Source: Dactylis glomerata
Taxonomy: Eukaryota > Streptophyta > Magnoliopsida > Poales > Poaceae
Direction of reading: 5' to 3'
NCBI GenBank assembly: GCA_007115705.1
Contig: QXEO01001868.1
Coordinates: forward strand, 124,001-188,000
Length of the DNA: 64,000 bases
Shown here: one piece after another, positions 32,643-44,216 of the stretch
How the letters are laid out: every line of letters begins with the position of its first letter
How positions within the stretch are numbered: the first letter of the stretch is position 1
Position numbers and translations under genes: made by a program
The notes under the pieces: generated by a model
What the model was told of the DNA's origin: nothing
Database searches by the model: none
Seen by the model: the letters and a program-made list of their open reading frames with translations, nothing else

Positions 32643-35600
32643 TTAGCAGAAGAAAGGTCTTAGGAGACTGACATTCCAGGGACGCTCGGTCTCCTTGTCA
32701 GAGTTATCTGCCTTGTTCTTTCTGGGCTCTTGTGCGTCGATGAGGTAATATGCCCCATTGCCCAGCACCCGGCTGACAATGAACGGTCCCTCCCAGGGAG
32801 GAGACAGCTTGTGCATGCCTTTAGTGCTTTGGACCAGCCGGAGTACGAGATCACCTTTGCGAAACGCGAGCGGGCGAATTTTCCGGCTGTGGTATCGTCG
32901 CAGCTGCTGCTGGTAGAGCGCTGATCTAGCCAGAGCCTGTTCTCGTGCCTCCTCGAGGAGGTCGACGCCATCTTCACGAGCTTCTTTTGCTTGCTTCTCC
33001 GTGTACTGGACAATTCTGGGCGTGTCGAACTCAATGTCCGTGGGTAACACCGCCTCTGCTCCATAGACTAGGAAGAAAGGTGTGAAGCCGACAGAGCGAT
33101 TTGGAGTGGTGCGCAGGCTCCAGAGCACTGAGAGTAGCTCTTCGACCCAACAGCAGGCTGAGCGTTCGAGAGGCTCGACCAGTCTTGGTTTGATGCTGGC
33201 CAGGATCAGCCCATTTGCCTTCTCCACTTGTCCATTTGACTGAGGGTGCGCTACTGACGCTAAGTCCAGCCGGATGCCTTTCTGACCACAGTAATCGGCA
33301 AAGACTCCCTTCGCAAAGTTCGTCCCATTGTCGGTGATGATGCTGTGGGGAACTCCATATCTTGTGATGATCTCGTTGAAGAACTTGATCGTGGACGAAC
33401 CGTCGAGTTTTTTAATTGGCTTGGCCTCGATCCACTTGGTAAACTTGTCCACAGCAACCAGCAGATGCGTCAAGCCCCCGGGTGCGGTCTTGAATGGCCC
33501 TACCATGTCCAGGCCCCAGACCGCGAACGGCCAGGTGAGCGGGATGGTCTTGAGGGATGCCGCTGGAGTGTTTCTGTGCTTGGAGAAGCGCTGGCAGCCG
33601 TCGCACTGCTTCACCAGCTGCTCTGCATTCTGCTTGGCCGTTGGCCAATAGAAGCCATGGCGGAAGGCTTTGGCCACCAAGGCTCTGGAAGATGCGTGAT
33701 GTCCACACTCCCCTTGGTGTATCTCTCTTAGCAGCTATGTCCCTTCTTCCGGCTCGATGCACTTCTGGTAGATGCCCGACACGCTGCGTTTGTACAGCTC
33801 GCTGTTGATGATGGTGTACGCCCCAGCTCGACGCTGAATTCGCCTAGCTTCCGCTTCGTCTTGCGGCAAGTCCCCAGTGATGAGGTAGTTGGAGAATGGT
33901 TTCGCCCAGGAAGGTATCTCCCGTATGTGGAAGACACTGGCGACTAGAGGGTCAGCAGCCCCCGGGTCCGTCGTTGAGCCGGCTTCGCCTGATTGTCCGG
34001 CTGGGGGAGCGGGCGTGGAGCCGGAAGTCCCCTTGTCCTTCATCGAGCCGGCCGCGCTGGGCTGGCCGGCTGCCTCCTTCAGCCCCGAGACAGCAGCCCC
34101 CGGGTCCGGTGGCGGTACCTGAGCCGGGGCTGGGTCTCCAGGCACATAGATGGATATGGACTCCGGCTTGTGGATGATCTCCAGGGACACCCCGGCTGGG
34201 ATATCCTGCTTGGTGGAGCCGATCTTGGACAGCCGGTCTGCTTCCTCGTTGTTTGCTCTGGGGACATGGTGGAACTCGCAGCCCTCGAAGAATCCGCTGA
34301 GCTGCTGCACGTAGAAGCGATAGGAGGCCATGTTGGTGTCCTTGGCGTCCCAGTCCCCTGAGACCTGGTGCGTCACCAGGTCGGAGTCTCCGAAACAGAG
34401 GATCCTCCTGATGCCGATCTGCTTGGCCATCTTGAGCCCATGTACCAGGGCTTCATACTCGGCGACGTTGTTCGACACACGGAAGTGCATCTGCAGCATG
34501 TACTGCAGCTTGTCTCCCTTGGGAGAGGTGAGGACGACGCTGGCTCCCAAGCCCCCGAGCAGCTTGGAGCCATCGAAGTGCATGCGCAAGTGGGTGGAGT
34601 CCGGAGCTGGCGGCAGGTACTGGTGCTCTCCCCAGTCAGGGAAGAAATCCGCTATGATCTGTGGCTTGATCGTCGTCCTGGGCTTGTACTGAATGGTATG
34701 AGCCGCGAGCTCGATCGCCCATTTAGCCACTCTTCCTGACGCGTCCTTGCACCCGATGATCTCCGAGAGCGGAGTGGTGCTCAGCACCGTGATTGGGTGC
34801 TCCTCAAAGTAGTGCTTCAGCTTCTTGGCCGCCATGTACACGCCGTACGCGACCTTCTGGTAGTGCGGATAGTTCTGCTTGGAGAGAGTGAGCACCTCAC
34901 TCAAGTAGTACACCGGGCGCTGAACCGGCAGCTCTTTGCCTTCCTCGGTGCGCTCCACCACGATCAGCACGCTGATGACGCGTGGGGTTGCTGCGATGTA
35001 GAGCAGCATTGGCTCTCGCGGAGCCGGCGCTGCCAAGATTGGCGCGGTAGACAAGGCTCGCTTGAGGTCGTTGAAGGCGTCATCAGCGCGCTGGGACCAA
35101 ATGAAGTGGTCCGTCTTCTTCATCAGCTGGTACAGCGGCATGGCCTTCTCCCCGAGCTGGCTGACGAACCGGCTAAGCGAGGCCAGACAGCCAGCAAACT
35201 TCTGCACATCTCTGAGCTGGGTGGGCTTCTCTAGGACCTCGATGGCTTTTATCTTCGAGGGGTTAGCCTCGATCCCTCGCTGGGAAACGATGTAGCCTAG
35301 GAGCTGCCCAGCCGGCACGCCAAAGGTGCACTTCTCAGGGTTGAGCTTCATGCGATAGCGCTGCAGGTTGGTGAAGGTCTCCTTGAGATCGTCCAGGAGC
35401 GTGCCGCTCTGCTTGGTCTTCACCACCACGTCGTCCACATAAGCGTGCACGTTCCTCCCAATCTGCTCCTGCAGACATCGCTGCATGGTTCGCTGGTAAG
35501 TGGCTCCAGCATTCTTCAGGCCGAACGGCATGGTAACGTAGTAGTAGGCTCCATATGGGGTGATGAAGGAGGTCTTGATCTGATCCGGCTGGAAGAGCGG

Positions 35601-36023
35601 GATCTGGTGGTAGCCGGAATAGGCGTCCAGGAAAGACAACAGGTCACAGCCGGCTGTGGAGTCGATCACCTGGTCAATTCGTGGCAGCGCGAAAGGATCC
35701 TTGGGGCAAGCCTTGTTGAGGCTGGTGTAGTCGATACACATTCGCCAAGTGTTATTCTTCTTCAGAACCAAGACTGGGTTCGCGAGCCAGTCAGGGTAAA
35801 ACACCTCCATGATAAAGCCGGCTGCAAGGAGCCGGGCAATCTCCTCGCCAATAGCTTTCCTCTTTTCTTCTGCAAACCGCCGCAGTGGCTGCTTGACCGG
35901 CTTGGCGTCCGGCCGGACGTTTAGTGCGTGCTCAGCCAGCTCCCTCGGCACACCAGGCATGTCCTTTGGAGACCATGCAAAGATGTCCCGATTCTCACGG
36001 AGGAAACTGGTGAGCTCGCTTTC
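32643..36023 (-). pseudogene. B copy 2 polymerase, one amber codon
   Basis: The frame from 35960 to 33735 holds RT (LDAYSGYHQI at residues 111-120, YVDD at 174-177 counted from its first Met), a degenerate RNase H, archaeal-type RNase H and the linker. A TAG at 33735-33737 stops it at the start of integrase; copy 1 has AAG (Lys) there. Integrase resumes in the same frame to 32643, with zinc finger QCDGCQRF and the D, D, E motifs. The RT is uninterrupted here, unlike copy 1, so the two copies are broken at different points. A six-residue linker segment present in copy 1 is absent. Confidence 0.9.
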
Positions 36024-38030
36024 CTATTTGGCAGACAAGCCGGTGCCGATGATGACGTACTTGGAGGGGTCGCTCTCGTCCAGCAGGATCTTCTTGATGT
36101 CGTTAGCCGGCTTGAATTGCTCCACAGGCGACTGGCAAACCGGTACGTCTTGCTGGGTCAGCTCCACACGATGCAGAAGCTGCCTTTTCTCCTCGGCAAC
36201 GACCAGCGCCTCTGCCAGCTGTGAGCTCTCCTTTGCGCAGGCCAGGGACTTCTGGAAGTTTCCCGAGACTGTGGTCACACCTCTGGGCCCTGGGAGCTTC
36301 ATCTTCAGATAGGCGTAGTGCGGAACCGCCATGATCTTGGCCAAGGCTAGTCGGCCAAGCAGCGCGTGGTAGGGACTGCTGATGTCCACCACCTCGAACC
36401 AGATGGGCTCGCGGCGGCTATTCCCCTTATTTCCGAAGAGAACCTCCAGCTGCACCTTGCCCAAAGGGGTGCAAGAATGCCCAGGCATGATGCCATGGAA
36501 GGTGAGCCGGCTAGGTTTCAGCTGAGCAAGCGGGATGCCCAACTTCTCCAGAGAGCTTCGGTAAAGAAGGTTGATACTACTACCGCCATCGATGAGCACG
36601 CGGGAGAAACGGCACATGTGCGTATCGGAACACACGACAGGATCCACGACCAGAGCATACTCTCCAGGGCTGGGCATCAACCTCGGGTGGTCCTCGCGCC
36701 CCCAGGTAATGGCCGCCTCGGACCAATGCATGAACTGGGGTTCTGCAGGCGTCACGGCGTTCACCTCTGCCTCATTCCAAAGGTCGCTCCTTTTGTCCTT
36801 GCCGGGGGTAGTGAAAATGTGATACTGCTCCACGTCCGTCGAGAAGTCATCATCTTGATTCGGCTCGCCTCCAGCCGGGTCGCGTTGTTGGTCCTCCTGA
36901 CCTTCAGCCAGTTGCGCTTGCGATGTACCAGGGATCTGCCGAGCGCGCTGCTCCAGCTCTCTCATGAAACGGCACTGACGCGTGGAGTGGGTTGCTTCCC
37001 TGCCCGGGGAGGTGTGGAATTTACACGGCTGATCGAGCGCAGCATCGAGGGTGGACTTGCCCTCTTTGCGCCCATGACCGCTGCGTGCAGCCCCCGGGCC
37101 TCCTTGGTCGGAAGCCGCTCGCTTTGAGCTAGCAGATCCTCTGGGGAGCGCCTTGGTGTGGTCAAGCCACAGGTGGATGTGCAGCGCCGATGGGCGAGCC
37201 TGGGACTCCGACCCTGGCGCTGACTCCTCGATCGAACATGGTCTGCTCGCTCCGCCGCCTTGCTGGGCGCGGCGGCCTTGGGCGTTGCCGCTCGGAGCAC
37301 GGCCGCCCTGTCCACGCCCTCCGCGGCCTCGGCTTGCCGATGGCGACCGCTGGCTCTGTCCGGGGACGACGGTGGCGAAGCTGCGGCACGAGTCATGGGC
37401 GAGCTCGGTCGGTGCGTCTCCATGCACGTCGTAGAACTCGCTGAGCATGGTACTTGCACGGCGCCGGTTTGCCTCGTCCTCAGCCACCTTGCCAAGGAGA
37501 ACGAGGCGCGTCCGCTCCAGGGCCTCGGCGACCCGGGCGGGATCGATGACGCGGTCGAGGGGAACACGCAGGTCCACCACGGAGACGTCCGGGGCATCCC
37601 GCTCTGGGAGTGGAGCATCTTGCTCCTGAGGAGGTGGGCGCTCGAGCGACGGACGCTCGGGGCGCGGTAAGTCGCCGCCCTCATCCTCTCCCAGGGTCAT
37701 CACCTCAACCATGGCGCCAAGATTGCTGCTTTCACCGCAGCTCGAGCCTCCGTTGCAGAGGGAGTCGGAGATGTCGGTGACCTCCTCCGGGAAGGGCTTG
37801 GCGATGTAGAAGCGGTGGCTGCCGACGTCGAGGAAGGAGCCGCTGTTGCCGAAGCCTTTCTCGAAGTAGGCCAAGTTGTCGCTGACGCAGTCGAAGGTGC
37901 CGAACCTCCAGACGAGGCCGGAGGCGACCTTCTCGCCGGAGGGTCCCGGCCGGAACTTGACTCCGCTCGCCACCGCGCTTTGCCCCACGGTGGGCGCCAA
38001 CTGTCGTGGGAATTTAGAGACAGTAGCCAT
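36024..38030 (-). CDS. B copy 2 gag-protease polyprotein, capsid core missing
   Basis: 668 residues, the same length as copy 1 and nearly identical. The ATG at 38030 lies inside the 5' LTR (LTR3) and the frame crosses the primer site. The protease keeps IDGGSS; the later GRPALAKF motif reads GRLALAKI here, a change at a normally conserved Pro that may weaken folding. The capsid core is missing as in copy 1, so the loss predates the tandem arrangement. The frame ends at UAG 36024-36026 with pol in the same frame beyond it. Confidence 0.82.
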   Translation of the reverse strand: MATVSKFPRQLAPTVGQSAVASGVKFRPGPSGEKVASGLVWRFGTFDCVSDNLAYFEKGFGNSGSFLDVGSHRFYIAKPFPEEVTDISDSLCNGGSSCGESSNLGAMVEVMTLGEDEGGDLPRPERPSLERPPPQEQDAPLPERDAPDVSVVDLRVPLDRVIDPARVAEALERTRLVLLGKVAEDEANRRRASTMLSEFYDVHGDAPTELAHDSCRSFATVVPGQSQRSPSASRGRGGRGQGGRAPSGNAQGRRAQQGGGASRPCSIEESAPGSESQARPSALHIHLWLDHTKALPRGSASSKRAASDQGGPGAARSGHGRKEGKSTLDAALDQPCKFHTSPGREATHSTRQCRFMRELEQRARQIPGTSQAQLAEGQEDQQRDPAGGEPNQDDDFSTDVEQYHIFTTPGKDKRSDLWNEAEVNAVTPAEPQFMHWSEAAITWGREDHPRLMPSPGEYALVVDPVVCSDTHMCRFSRVLIDGGSSINLLYRSSLEKLGIPLAQLKPSRLTFHGIMPGHSCTPLGKVQLEVLFGNKGNSRREPIWFEVVDISSPYHALLGRLALAKIMAVPHYAYLKMKLPGPRGVTTVSGNFQKSLACAKESSQLAEALVVAEEKRQLLHRVELTQQDVPVCQSPVEQFKPANDIKKILLDESDPSKYVIIGTGLSAK

Positions 38031-38743
38031 GGGGAGGCTTATCGGAGGGGCTCGACATTGGTGACGATGGGTCCGGCTCGGGATTGTGCCAACAGAGACA
38101 CGTCGGTTTACCCAGGTTCAGGGCCCTCCCAGTTGGAGGTAAACTCCTACTTCCTGCCTGCTTCGTATTGATTAGGTAGTAACGATTACAGTGCTCCTCG
38201 AGCTGTTCGGCTAGAGGAGGAAGAAGAAGATTGGATCTCTCCTATGCTAAGGGTCAAGGCCCCCTTATATAGACGGGGGCCTGGTTACAGGTTTTGGTAG
38301 CGATTCGGCCGGCTGCCGGCTCCTCGGCGGCTGCGTCCTTGGCGTGATCCTCTGGCCCTGCCCTGGCAAAGGCACTTTATAAAGTGCCTTTCCCCTGGGC
38401 CGGCATCTGGAGGGCATATCCCTTATCTTTTGCCTCGGATCCCATCGTGGGGAAGGGTCCTCGATCTCTCATTGGCAGGACGTGGTCGTGGCGCTCGTCA
38501 CTCCCGTCCTGTGCCCCTGCCGCTCCTGTCGGAGCCATCCTACTTTTGGCCAGACAACCGTTGAGATGCTTTGTCTTCATCGCCCGACTCCAGTTCTCCT
38601 CGGTGGAGTCGCCAGCCGGCTGCTAGCGCAGCCGGCCCTTCGGGCGGAGCCGGTCTTCTCATGCTGAAGCCGTGGGGACTCCTGGGACGCCAGCCGGCAC
38701 ATTGCCCGGCCCGTGGTGCACCCCATAAGTCATCCCCACGACA
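38002..38743 (-). repeat. LTR3 of B (outer 5' LTR)
   Basis: 742 bp, start TGTCGTGGGA, end CCCCACGACA, followed by ACTAG (38744-38748), which matches the duplication at 11494-11498. Minus-strand TATA near 38265; palindrome at 38368-38391. Confidence 0.94.
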
Positions 38744-39474
38744 ACTAGGGAGAAAACAACAATCTTGTGTTTAAAGACATTTGTATTGTTTACATTATAC
38801 ACTGTGCTTAAGGCGATAATCTGTTGCTTGCAACTTAATACCCAACGGTTGCTCGGATGACATCCGGCGGGTGGATTATTAGTCATAGATGCAGTTGGAG
38901 TCTATGTATTATGTTGTAATGCCCAAGTGAATCTCATAGTGATCCTCATGACATGTACATGCATTGCTTTGCATTCTTTATTCTGTCAATTGCCCAACTG
39001 TAATTTGTTTACCCAGCATGTTATTTATCTTAATGGAGAGACACCTCTAGTGAACTGTGGACCCCGGTCCATTATATATTACCGTTTACTTTCTACAAGC
39101 ATTATTTACTTTCTTCCAAACAAACATCTATTACCACACGATACGTTTAATCCTTTGTTTACAGCAAACTAGTGAGATTGACAACATCACTGCAAGTTGG
39201 GGCAAAGTACTTTGGTTGTGTTGTGTGCAGGTTCCACGTTGCTGTTGGCGCCAAAGCTACGCCCCAGACAGGCGCCATAAACAAATTCTCTGGAGCCGTC
39301 GCCAAAGCCAGCTAGCATCAACCTTCAGAAGTGGTTTCTTTCTCCTACTGGTCGATTAAACCTTGGTTTCACAATCGAGGGAAACTTGCCACTGTGCTCA
39401 TCATACCTTCCTCTTGGGGTTCCCAACTGGGGCGGCTAGCACCGCTAACACGTATAAAGATCATGGTGACAGCA
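38744..39474 (+). mobile_element. Outer 3' LTR of A', piece 3 of 3
   Basis: It begins with the ACTAG duplication and continues collinearly with A positions about 3435-4179. The end is placed at AGCA (39474) because the summed length then fits the family LTR. The matching 5' flank of A' is outside the window, so its target duplication cannot be tested. Confidence 0.82.
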
Positions 39475-40121
39475 TTCATCCCCTGTGGGCTCTTATCTTC
39501 AAGAATTTGAGGGCGTCCTGGAGCCTACGTGATAGCAGCATGCCTGGCCGTGGTAGGGGTTTTCCCCGTGGTGGTGGAAGAACTGGTGGCTTTAAAGGCC
39601 GGGGCTTCGATGGCAATTTAGCACATATGATGACATGACGACAGAAGAAGAAACTAATGAAGATATGGAGGAGCATGATGCAATTGCTACAAAAAAAGAG
39701 GGGTGCTACACCCCGTTTGTTGGGACAATCGGACACTACAACTGATGGGACATCTATTGCAGAGGGTACTATTAACAAGGTAGATACACTTGTTTCACAA
39801 TTCGAACCACATGCACCTCCAAGTCCTAATCCGGAGAGATACTCAAAGAGAAAGAAGACTAGAGGGGATGAGATTTCTAGGGGATAACACAAAAAATGGC
39901 GCGTTGGCGGGCTCCCTCGAGGAGTGCCGCCAAGCCCAACGAGTCTTTTCAGCGCGAACTGTCGACGTATTGGCAAGGCCTCGGCGGTTCGGGAGCTTCG
40001 TGACTTTGTCACCAAATTTCCCCCCTCTATTTTATGTATTCAAGAAACTCAAATTAGTAGGGTTCGTGTGGAGTCTTTAGATAATTCTCTTTGTTTTGAT
40101 CAAGGTTTTGCAGTCGATAGT
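39475..40121 (+). pseudogene. LINE fragment: ORF1 end and start of ORF2 endonuclease
   Basis: It encodes a glycine/arginine-rich ORF1-like tail (RGRGFPRGGGRTGG near 39545-39600) and, after stops, the start of a plant LINE ORF2. Landmarks are NCRRIGKASAVRELRDFV and the endonuclease motif ILCIQETQ near 40035. Frames are broken. It stops abruptly at 40121, where a copia LTR begins. LINE endonucleases nick target DNA for target-primed reverse transcription; this remnant is inactive. Confidence 0.7.
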
Positions 40122-41690
40122 TGAAAGGACACGGATGTCGCCTAGAGGAGGGGGTGAATAGGCGATTTAAAACTTTTACGAGTGGCTTGAAAAATGCGGA
40201 ATAAAACTAACGTTTAATTTGCCAAGCATACAAAACCTAAATAAACTAGGCTCACCTATGTGCACCAACAACTTATGCTAAACAAGATAAGAAACTATGT
40301 GATAGCAAGATATATATAACTTCAAGCACGAAGCCTATCACAAAGTAAATTGCATAAGTAAAGGACCTCGGGTATAGAAATAACCGAGGTACGCGGAGAC
40401 AACGATGTATCCCGAAGTTCACACCCTTGCGAGTGCTAATCTCCGTTGGAGCGGTGTGGAGGCACAAGGCTCCACAAATGTCATGGAGGCTCACCGTAAT
40501 CTCCTCGAGCCCTCCCACCAAGATGGAAGACACGATCCACTATGGGACCCTTGAGGGCTGTCATCGAACCCGCACAAAGCTTGGGGCAACTCCACAACTT
40601 AATTGGAGGCTCCCAAAACCACAAAGCCACTAAGATTGGGGCACACTCCACAACTCAATTGGAGGCTCCCAATAATCGCCACGGAGGCACCATAAAGCTT
40701 TGGAAGATCTCCATAACTTAATTGGAGGTCCCCAAGAAATCCACTAAGCCGTCTAGGGTTCCAAGAACCCAAGAGGAAAAAAGCTTCTTGCTTTCACCAC
40801 CGAATCTCCGAGGAGAACTCAAACCGATGCACCAAATGCAATGACAAGAACACACGAAGTGCTCAAATCCTTCTCTCCCAAATCCTACCAAAGCAACAAA
40901 TGCTATAGAGGGATATGAGAGGAAGAACAAGGAGGAAATCCACAAAGAACTTCAAGATCTAGATCCAAAAGGTTCCCCTCACTTAGAGGAGAAAGTGATT
41001 GGTGGAAATGTAGATCTAGATCTCCTCTCTCTTTTCCCTTAAAAAAATCTAAGAAACATGGAGGGAATGGAGGAGGGAGGGCAAGCTTTCAAGATCAACA
41101 ATGGAGGAGAGAGAAGCCCAAAAACGTTGTTGGCTCAAGGAGGAAGAAGGGGTATTTATAGGTGGTGGAAAATATGGCCGTCGGAAGTAGCCCATCGGAC
41201 AATTCGGTCGTAAGTCCGGCGCCGCTGGACTGGAGACCGGACGGTCCGGCGGCCCGCCGGAAATTTCCGGCCCGGCGCTGAAACATGCGCCAGTATAGCA
41301 GTTCGGTCCCGCGCCAGACTAGTCTGGTCTGCCGCCGGAAGGTCCGGCCTAGAACCCGGCCTGGCCGGACCAGGGGCCGAACTGGACCAGGTAAGAAGCC
41401 TCTCTATATGAGGAACCGGTAAATTCTCCAAACACCGAAAACACAACAAGTTTTCCATAGGAAATCCATTTTCGATGAACTAGATCTTGTCATGATAATA
41501 ACCACAAGCTCTAGAACCTCACAAGGAGAAAAGCCAAATAAGAACCAAGAAAGATGATGCCAAGAATGCAAAGATTTGAGCTCTCTCCGAACGATACGAA
41601 TAAGTTACTCACTCGAGAGCCCCTCTTGATAGTACGACTATCGATCCTAAAACCCGGTCTCCTCAAAGAAAGGAACTCCTCGAGGAGAAA
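40122..41690 (-). repeat. Copia-type LTR remnant, reverse orientation
   Basis: The reverse complement ends with the CTATTCACCCCC...TCTAGG feature just before the LTR terminus, as in element F. It shares with F the block GAGCCTCCAATT...GTTGTGGAG. A tandem motif (AACTTAATTGGAGGCTCCC and variants) recurs near 40596, 40653 and 40714. The left edge at 40122 is sharp. The right edge is uncertain (about 41640-41735), and no internal copia sequence or target duplication is visible, so it is a solo or truncated LTR. Confidence 0.6.
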
Positions 41691-43480
41691 GACCTTAGCT
41701 CCTCAAAGAAATCCAAGAGATCAATAACAAAGGTACATTCATTTTTGAGAGTAGGGATGAATTTGTGCGTTTTCTTCCAAACCTTGGCGGCCAAGCAAAA
41801 GGATTTAAGGCGAGCGGAGATGTCGGCGGCCGCGTCAGCGACATGGGGGAGGGGCGAGCCCAGGATGGGAGCATGGTGGTGAGAAAGAGAGGATCATGGA
41901 GCCAGGCGTTCTCAAAACGGAAACAATGAGATCGGGAATACGAGTGGTGGCAGTGATAAGAAGGGGGAAGTGATCGGTGGTGGGTTTTGGGAGAGAGGCC
42001 AGGGCGGACTCAGGGAAGCAAACATTCCACGCTTGGTTGAAAAAGGCAAGGTCAAGACGGGCTAGGACGAGGGCGTCTCTCTTGTTCGATCACGTGTAGA
42101 GGCAGTCAAGCAACGGGAGATCAAAAAGGGCCAAATTGCAGATGGCATCGTTGAACGCGGAGGAGTGGTTCACGTCGAAATTTCCGTTATTCTTATCCGT
42201 GGGGTTTCTGATGAGGTTGAAGTCGCCAACAATCCACCACGCGGCACTAATGGTGAGGGCGACGGCGGAGAGATCAGCGAGGAAAGACTGGGTCAGGGCG
42301 TGGTCAGCGGGGGCGTAAATGTTGGTGATGGCAAAGGCATCGTCGGAGGCGATGGAGGTGAGGTGGTGAGCGTGAAAGTGGAGCGGCTACAGGTCTCAAG
42401 CGAGAAGCAGTCTGGGTCCCATGCCGTGAGCACCCCGCCGGAGCTACTGGCAGCGTCCTTGCACTCGAAACGGGACAACCAGGACACGATCAGTCGAGCA
42501 CAGCTTGGTTTCATAGAGGCAGGCGACGGAAAGGTTAGGGAAGGTGGCACGGACGACGAGACATTTCTTCTCATCGTCGAGCCTGCGAAGGTTCCAGAAC
42601 GTGAACCGAAAATCACAGAAGGCACTAATCATTGGCACGATAGAGCAACGTGGATAACAGCGGGAAGCAGACATTACAACTCAACGCACGGGAGCACACA
42701 CGGCACAACCAGTTATGAATGGAAATTGACGACAGGAGGGAAAGGTAGGCGGCGAAGGGCCTCGCCGCGCGCGGGCGGCAAGCTCCAAGGAGCGGCAGGC
42801 GGAGGTCGGCGGTCATTTCACTGCGTGGCATCGGGGTCAAGCCGCAGATAGACGAGGTCAGCGCCTTGATTGACCTCGCACTCAGGGGCTGCTTCGACGC
42901 AGCGAGCATGTTGTGCTTGGCGGCGCCGCGCTGCAGAGCACCCGTGCAACTACGAGGCAGTCCTTTAGGGCCTGCAGCTTAACCGCGCGCGACGTCATGC
43001 ACACGTAGCTGGGGCTCCTTCCTGAGTAGACGGCTGCTATGACGCACCGGCGGCGGCGTAGCGATCTTGGGCTCATCGATAGGGTCAATCTCCTTGATCA
43101 CCATAGAGTAGCGAGTGCGCGACACGGGGCGCGGCGCGGCGGAGTCAGTGGAGCTCACACTCCGCTCGGACCCATCGGACCACGTGACGGAGAGGGAGGA
43201 GATCATCGACGCCAATGATGGAGGTGGTCTAATCCTGAGGATATGGGGCTCACCCTCCTCTGCAGCCAAGGCCTCCTCCAGAATGGCGATGACTTGAGCG
43301 TGCAAGAAGATGGCATCATCTTGCCCGCCCATGCCCACCCCCTCGCTGGAGCCGGCAGGCAGGTGCAGGTCCGACGCCACCGAACGGAGAGGCGGCGGGG
43401 TACCTAGGGCCCGTGGCGGCGATGGCTGATAGGGGGTAGTGGAGGCCCACTGAAGAACGAGATGTACTCGCCGAAATTGC
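41691..43480 (-). pseudogene. LINE fragment: ORF1 end and ORF2 endonuclease
   Basis: On the minus strand from 43380 an ORF1-like C-terminal part appears (motif RHSSRLLRKEP). A broken ORF2 endonuclease domain follows (about 42690-41700), with VACLYETKL, TNIYAPADH, VGDFNLIRNP, LYTWSNKRDA and TTDHFPLLI. These are standard exonuclease-endonuclease-phosphatase landmarks of plant LINEs, including the catalytic GDFN and final DH. Several frameshifts and stops make it inactive. The sequence differs from the LINE at 39475-40121, so the two are different insertions. Confidence 0.75.
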
Positions 43481-43913
43481 CGAACCCTAAACCCTGAACC
43501 CTAAATCTAAGATGTATCATCGGTCTCTATAACCCCTGGAGTTCTATCTGAAGTTCTTGATGCAACCCTCAGTCATAATGACATTAGGATTTTACAAGAC
43601 CCCTTAGTTATAGGAACAACATTCGATTAATTCCACCAAATTTCATAAAAAATGAAGTATGCTCAGAATCAAACATATCTTCAGCCAAAACTAGTAGGAA
43701 ATTAAGTCCGACAACCCTGAAGGCTCATCTGTGCTCAGTCGATGGTCTCTAACCTTTTCCATTTTGAATATTATAAGTCTCTCGATTTTGTCCGTGGCAC
43801 ATTTTACAGGAAGAAGACGATGCTAGACAGCTAGAGTAGGATTAGCCCTCATGCAGGATAGGCAGTAGGCGAGCATTTAACGGATGAAAAATGCTACTAC
43901 AATGCTACAAGTA
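43481..43913. other. Unassigned sequence
   Basis: AT-rich, with no open frame or recognised repeat. 43483-43510 contains three plant telomere-like AACCCTAA units, a short motif that is also common in 5' UTRs. I see nothing else in it. Confidence 0.4.
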
Positions 43914-43916
43914 TTA

Positions 43917-44201
43917 GAGCAAGGATAATATTATAGCCAGCATCTGATAGTTATAAGCTAACTGTCATGTTATCTATAGCTAACTTAGAGCTAACATGTA
44001 CAATACTGAGCTATAAAAATGTACTATTTTATAAATATATGACCCATCTTTTATTCTCGCAAAGTGTCTAGGAGCACGTGCTAGAGCTGGCTCTTGCAGG
44101 GAGCTCACTACCTTTTCTCTTCCCTCTTCTCTCTCTCAACTAGGCAAAAAATAATATTTTAATCCTTATAGCCAGCTGACTAGAACTTATTGTACTTGCT
44201 C
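43917..44201. mobile_element. Tourist-like MITE (PIF/Harbinger type)
   Basis: 285 bp with terminal inverted repeats GAGCAAGGATAATA and (reverse complement of the end) GAGCAAGTACAATA, 12 of 14 matching. TTA is duplicated at 43914-43916 and 44202-44204, the usual target of PIF/Harbinger elements. It is AT-rich with no coding capacity. Confidence 0.82.
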
Positions 44202-44216
44202 TTAGTACATCCTAGC

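Larger units (their letters stand above)
11499..38743 (-). mobile_element. Tandem composite gypsy (Tat-like) element B
   Basis: The composite has three direct LTRs: 11499-20987 (interrupted by C), 29127-29869 and 38002-38743. They separate two internal regions, 20988-29126 and 29870-38001. All LTRs start TGTCGTGGGA and end CCCCACGACA. The duplication ACTAG occurs only at the outermost edges (11494-11498 and 38744-38748), and the central LTR has no target duplication of its own. Both units read on the minus strand. The polymerase carries a second, archaeal-type RNase H module, which is characteristic of the Tat lineage. Confidence 0.92.

Noticed and set aside
40122..41690. Possible solo copia LTR with target duplication
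   Set aside because: I could not find a matching 5-bp duplication; the flanks are two different LINEs, so truncation or deletion is as likely.
43483..43510. AACCCTAA cluster resembling telomere repeats
   Set aside because: Only three imperfect units; the motif is common in plant 5' UTRs, so an interstitial telomere is not supported.
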